From NCBI GenBank assembly GCA_963575745.1, contig CAUYUJ010022426.1, positions 58,501 to 122,500 of the forward strand: a stretch of DNA of 64,000 bases, written 5' to 3'. The notes under the pieces were generated by a model. It was not told where the DNA came from, made no database searches, and was given only the letters and a program-made list of their open reading frames with translations. The position numbers and the translations under genes are program-made. This document shows positions 63,691 to 64,000 of the stretch, one piece after another. Numbering within the stretch: the stretch's first letter is position 1; each line of letters begins with the position of its first letter. The DNA is from Prorocentrum cordatum. Lineage: Eukaryota; Sar; Dinophyceae; Prorocentrales; Prorocentraceae.

Positions 63691-63892
63691 ATATTTCGGG
63701 AGCGGCAAAGAGGGGGGTGTCCAAGAGGGGGGGGTGCAAATCATGACCGGCGGCATGTGCGCGGCCCAGCGGGGGGGCCAGAGACGTAATGAAATAAGAA
63801 GAGGGGCCATGAAATCTGGGGAAATATCATGGCCCACGCCATGATATCCACCCCCCCTAGTCATCACCCCCCTCTTTTCCGCCCCCGAATAT
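63691..63892. mobile_element. MITE-like family B, copy 2
   Basis: ATTTCGGGAGCGGCAAAGAG at the left mirrors CTCTTTTCCGCCCCCGAAT at the right. The interior has ATATCATGGC and GCCATGATAT as a 10-bp perfect stem with a 4-nt loop. Confidence 0.75.
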
Positions 63893-64000
63893 TGCGGCTC
63901 CAGGGGCCCGAATATGTCCATATTCACCGCCTGCCGAGGCTCCGGAAACGGACTCTCCAGGCGGTGGATACGAATGCATTTCCCGCCTCGGACTCCGGGG

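Overview
The window looks like nuclear DNA of a dinoflagellate. The best evidence is three relics of the dinoflagellate spliced leader (DinoSL, whose 3' part is GCCATTTTGGCTCAAG). Each relic is followed by a protein-like open frame on the same strand. Other support comes from a LINE of the dinoflagellate type (RanBP2-like zinc finger ORF1, then endonuclease, reverse transcriptase and RNase H), GC-rich frames with strongly C/G-ending codons, and an extreme load of simple repeats and minisatellites. Genus cannot be fixed from the sequence alone.

Layout. 1-1430: C-terminal piece of a LINE polyprotein (minus strand). 1.5-12.3 kb: microsatellites, minisatellites and a roughly 1 kb dispersed repeat family. 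12.8-15.1 kb: a large hairpin and a satellite of about 230 bp with an inverted core. 15.5-17.1 kb: unique sequence with a foldback element. 17.2-23.05 kb: a nearly full-length, SL-tagged and dead LINE (minus strand), flanked on both sides by (GAC)n tracts. 23.6-26 kb: decayed, coding-like unique sequence. 26.2-29.9 kb: microsatellites and degenerate repeats. 29.9-35 kb: a higher-order repeat domain. 35.2-38.6 kb: the most gene-like island, with two SL-tagged ORFs in convergent orientation. 38.6-43.5 kb: minisatellites and GC-rich sequence. 43.6-44.65 kb: a coding relic interrupted by one stop (minus strand). 45.2-52.3 kb: kilobase-scale trinucleotide arrays (GTA, GTT, CAA, GTA). 48.7-49.3 and 53.3-55.4 kb: two arrays of one 90-bp minisatellite. 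55.5-64 kb: several foldback/MITE-like families, one exon-like fragment and further minisatellites.

Coding content is sparse. The convincing protein-coding sequence is mostly retroposed (SL-tagged cDNAs and LINE proteins) or decayed. No operon, rRNA, tRNA, CRISPR array or intact housekeeping gene was recognised. Most long open frames are simple-repeat translations and are not annotated as genes. No database search was possible; family assignments rest on motifs recognised by eye.
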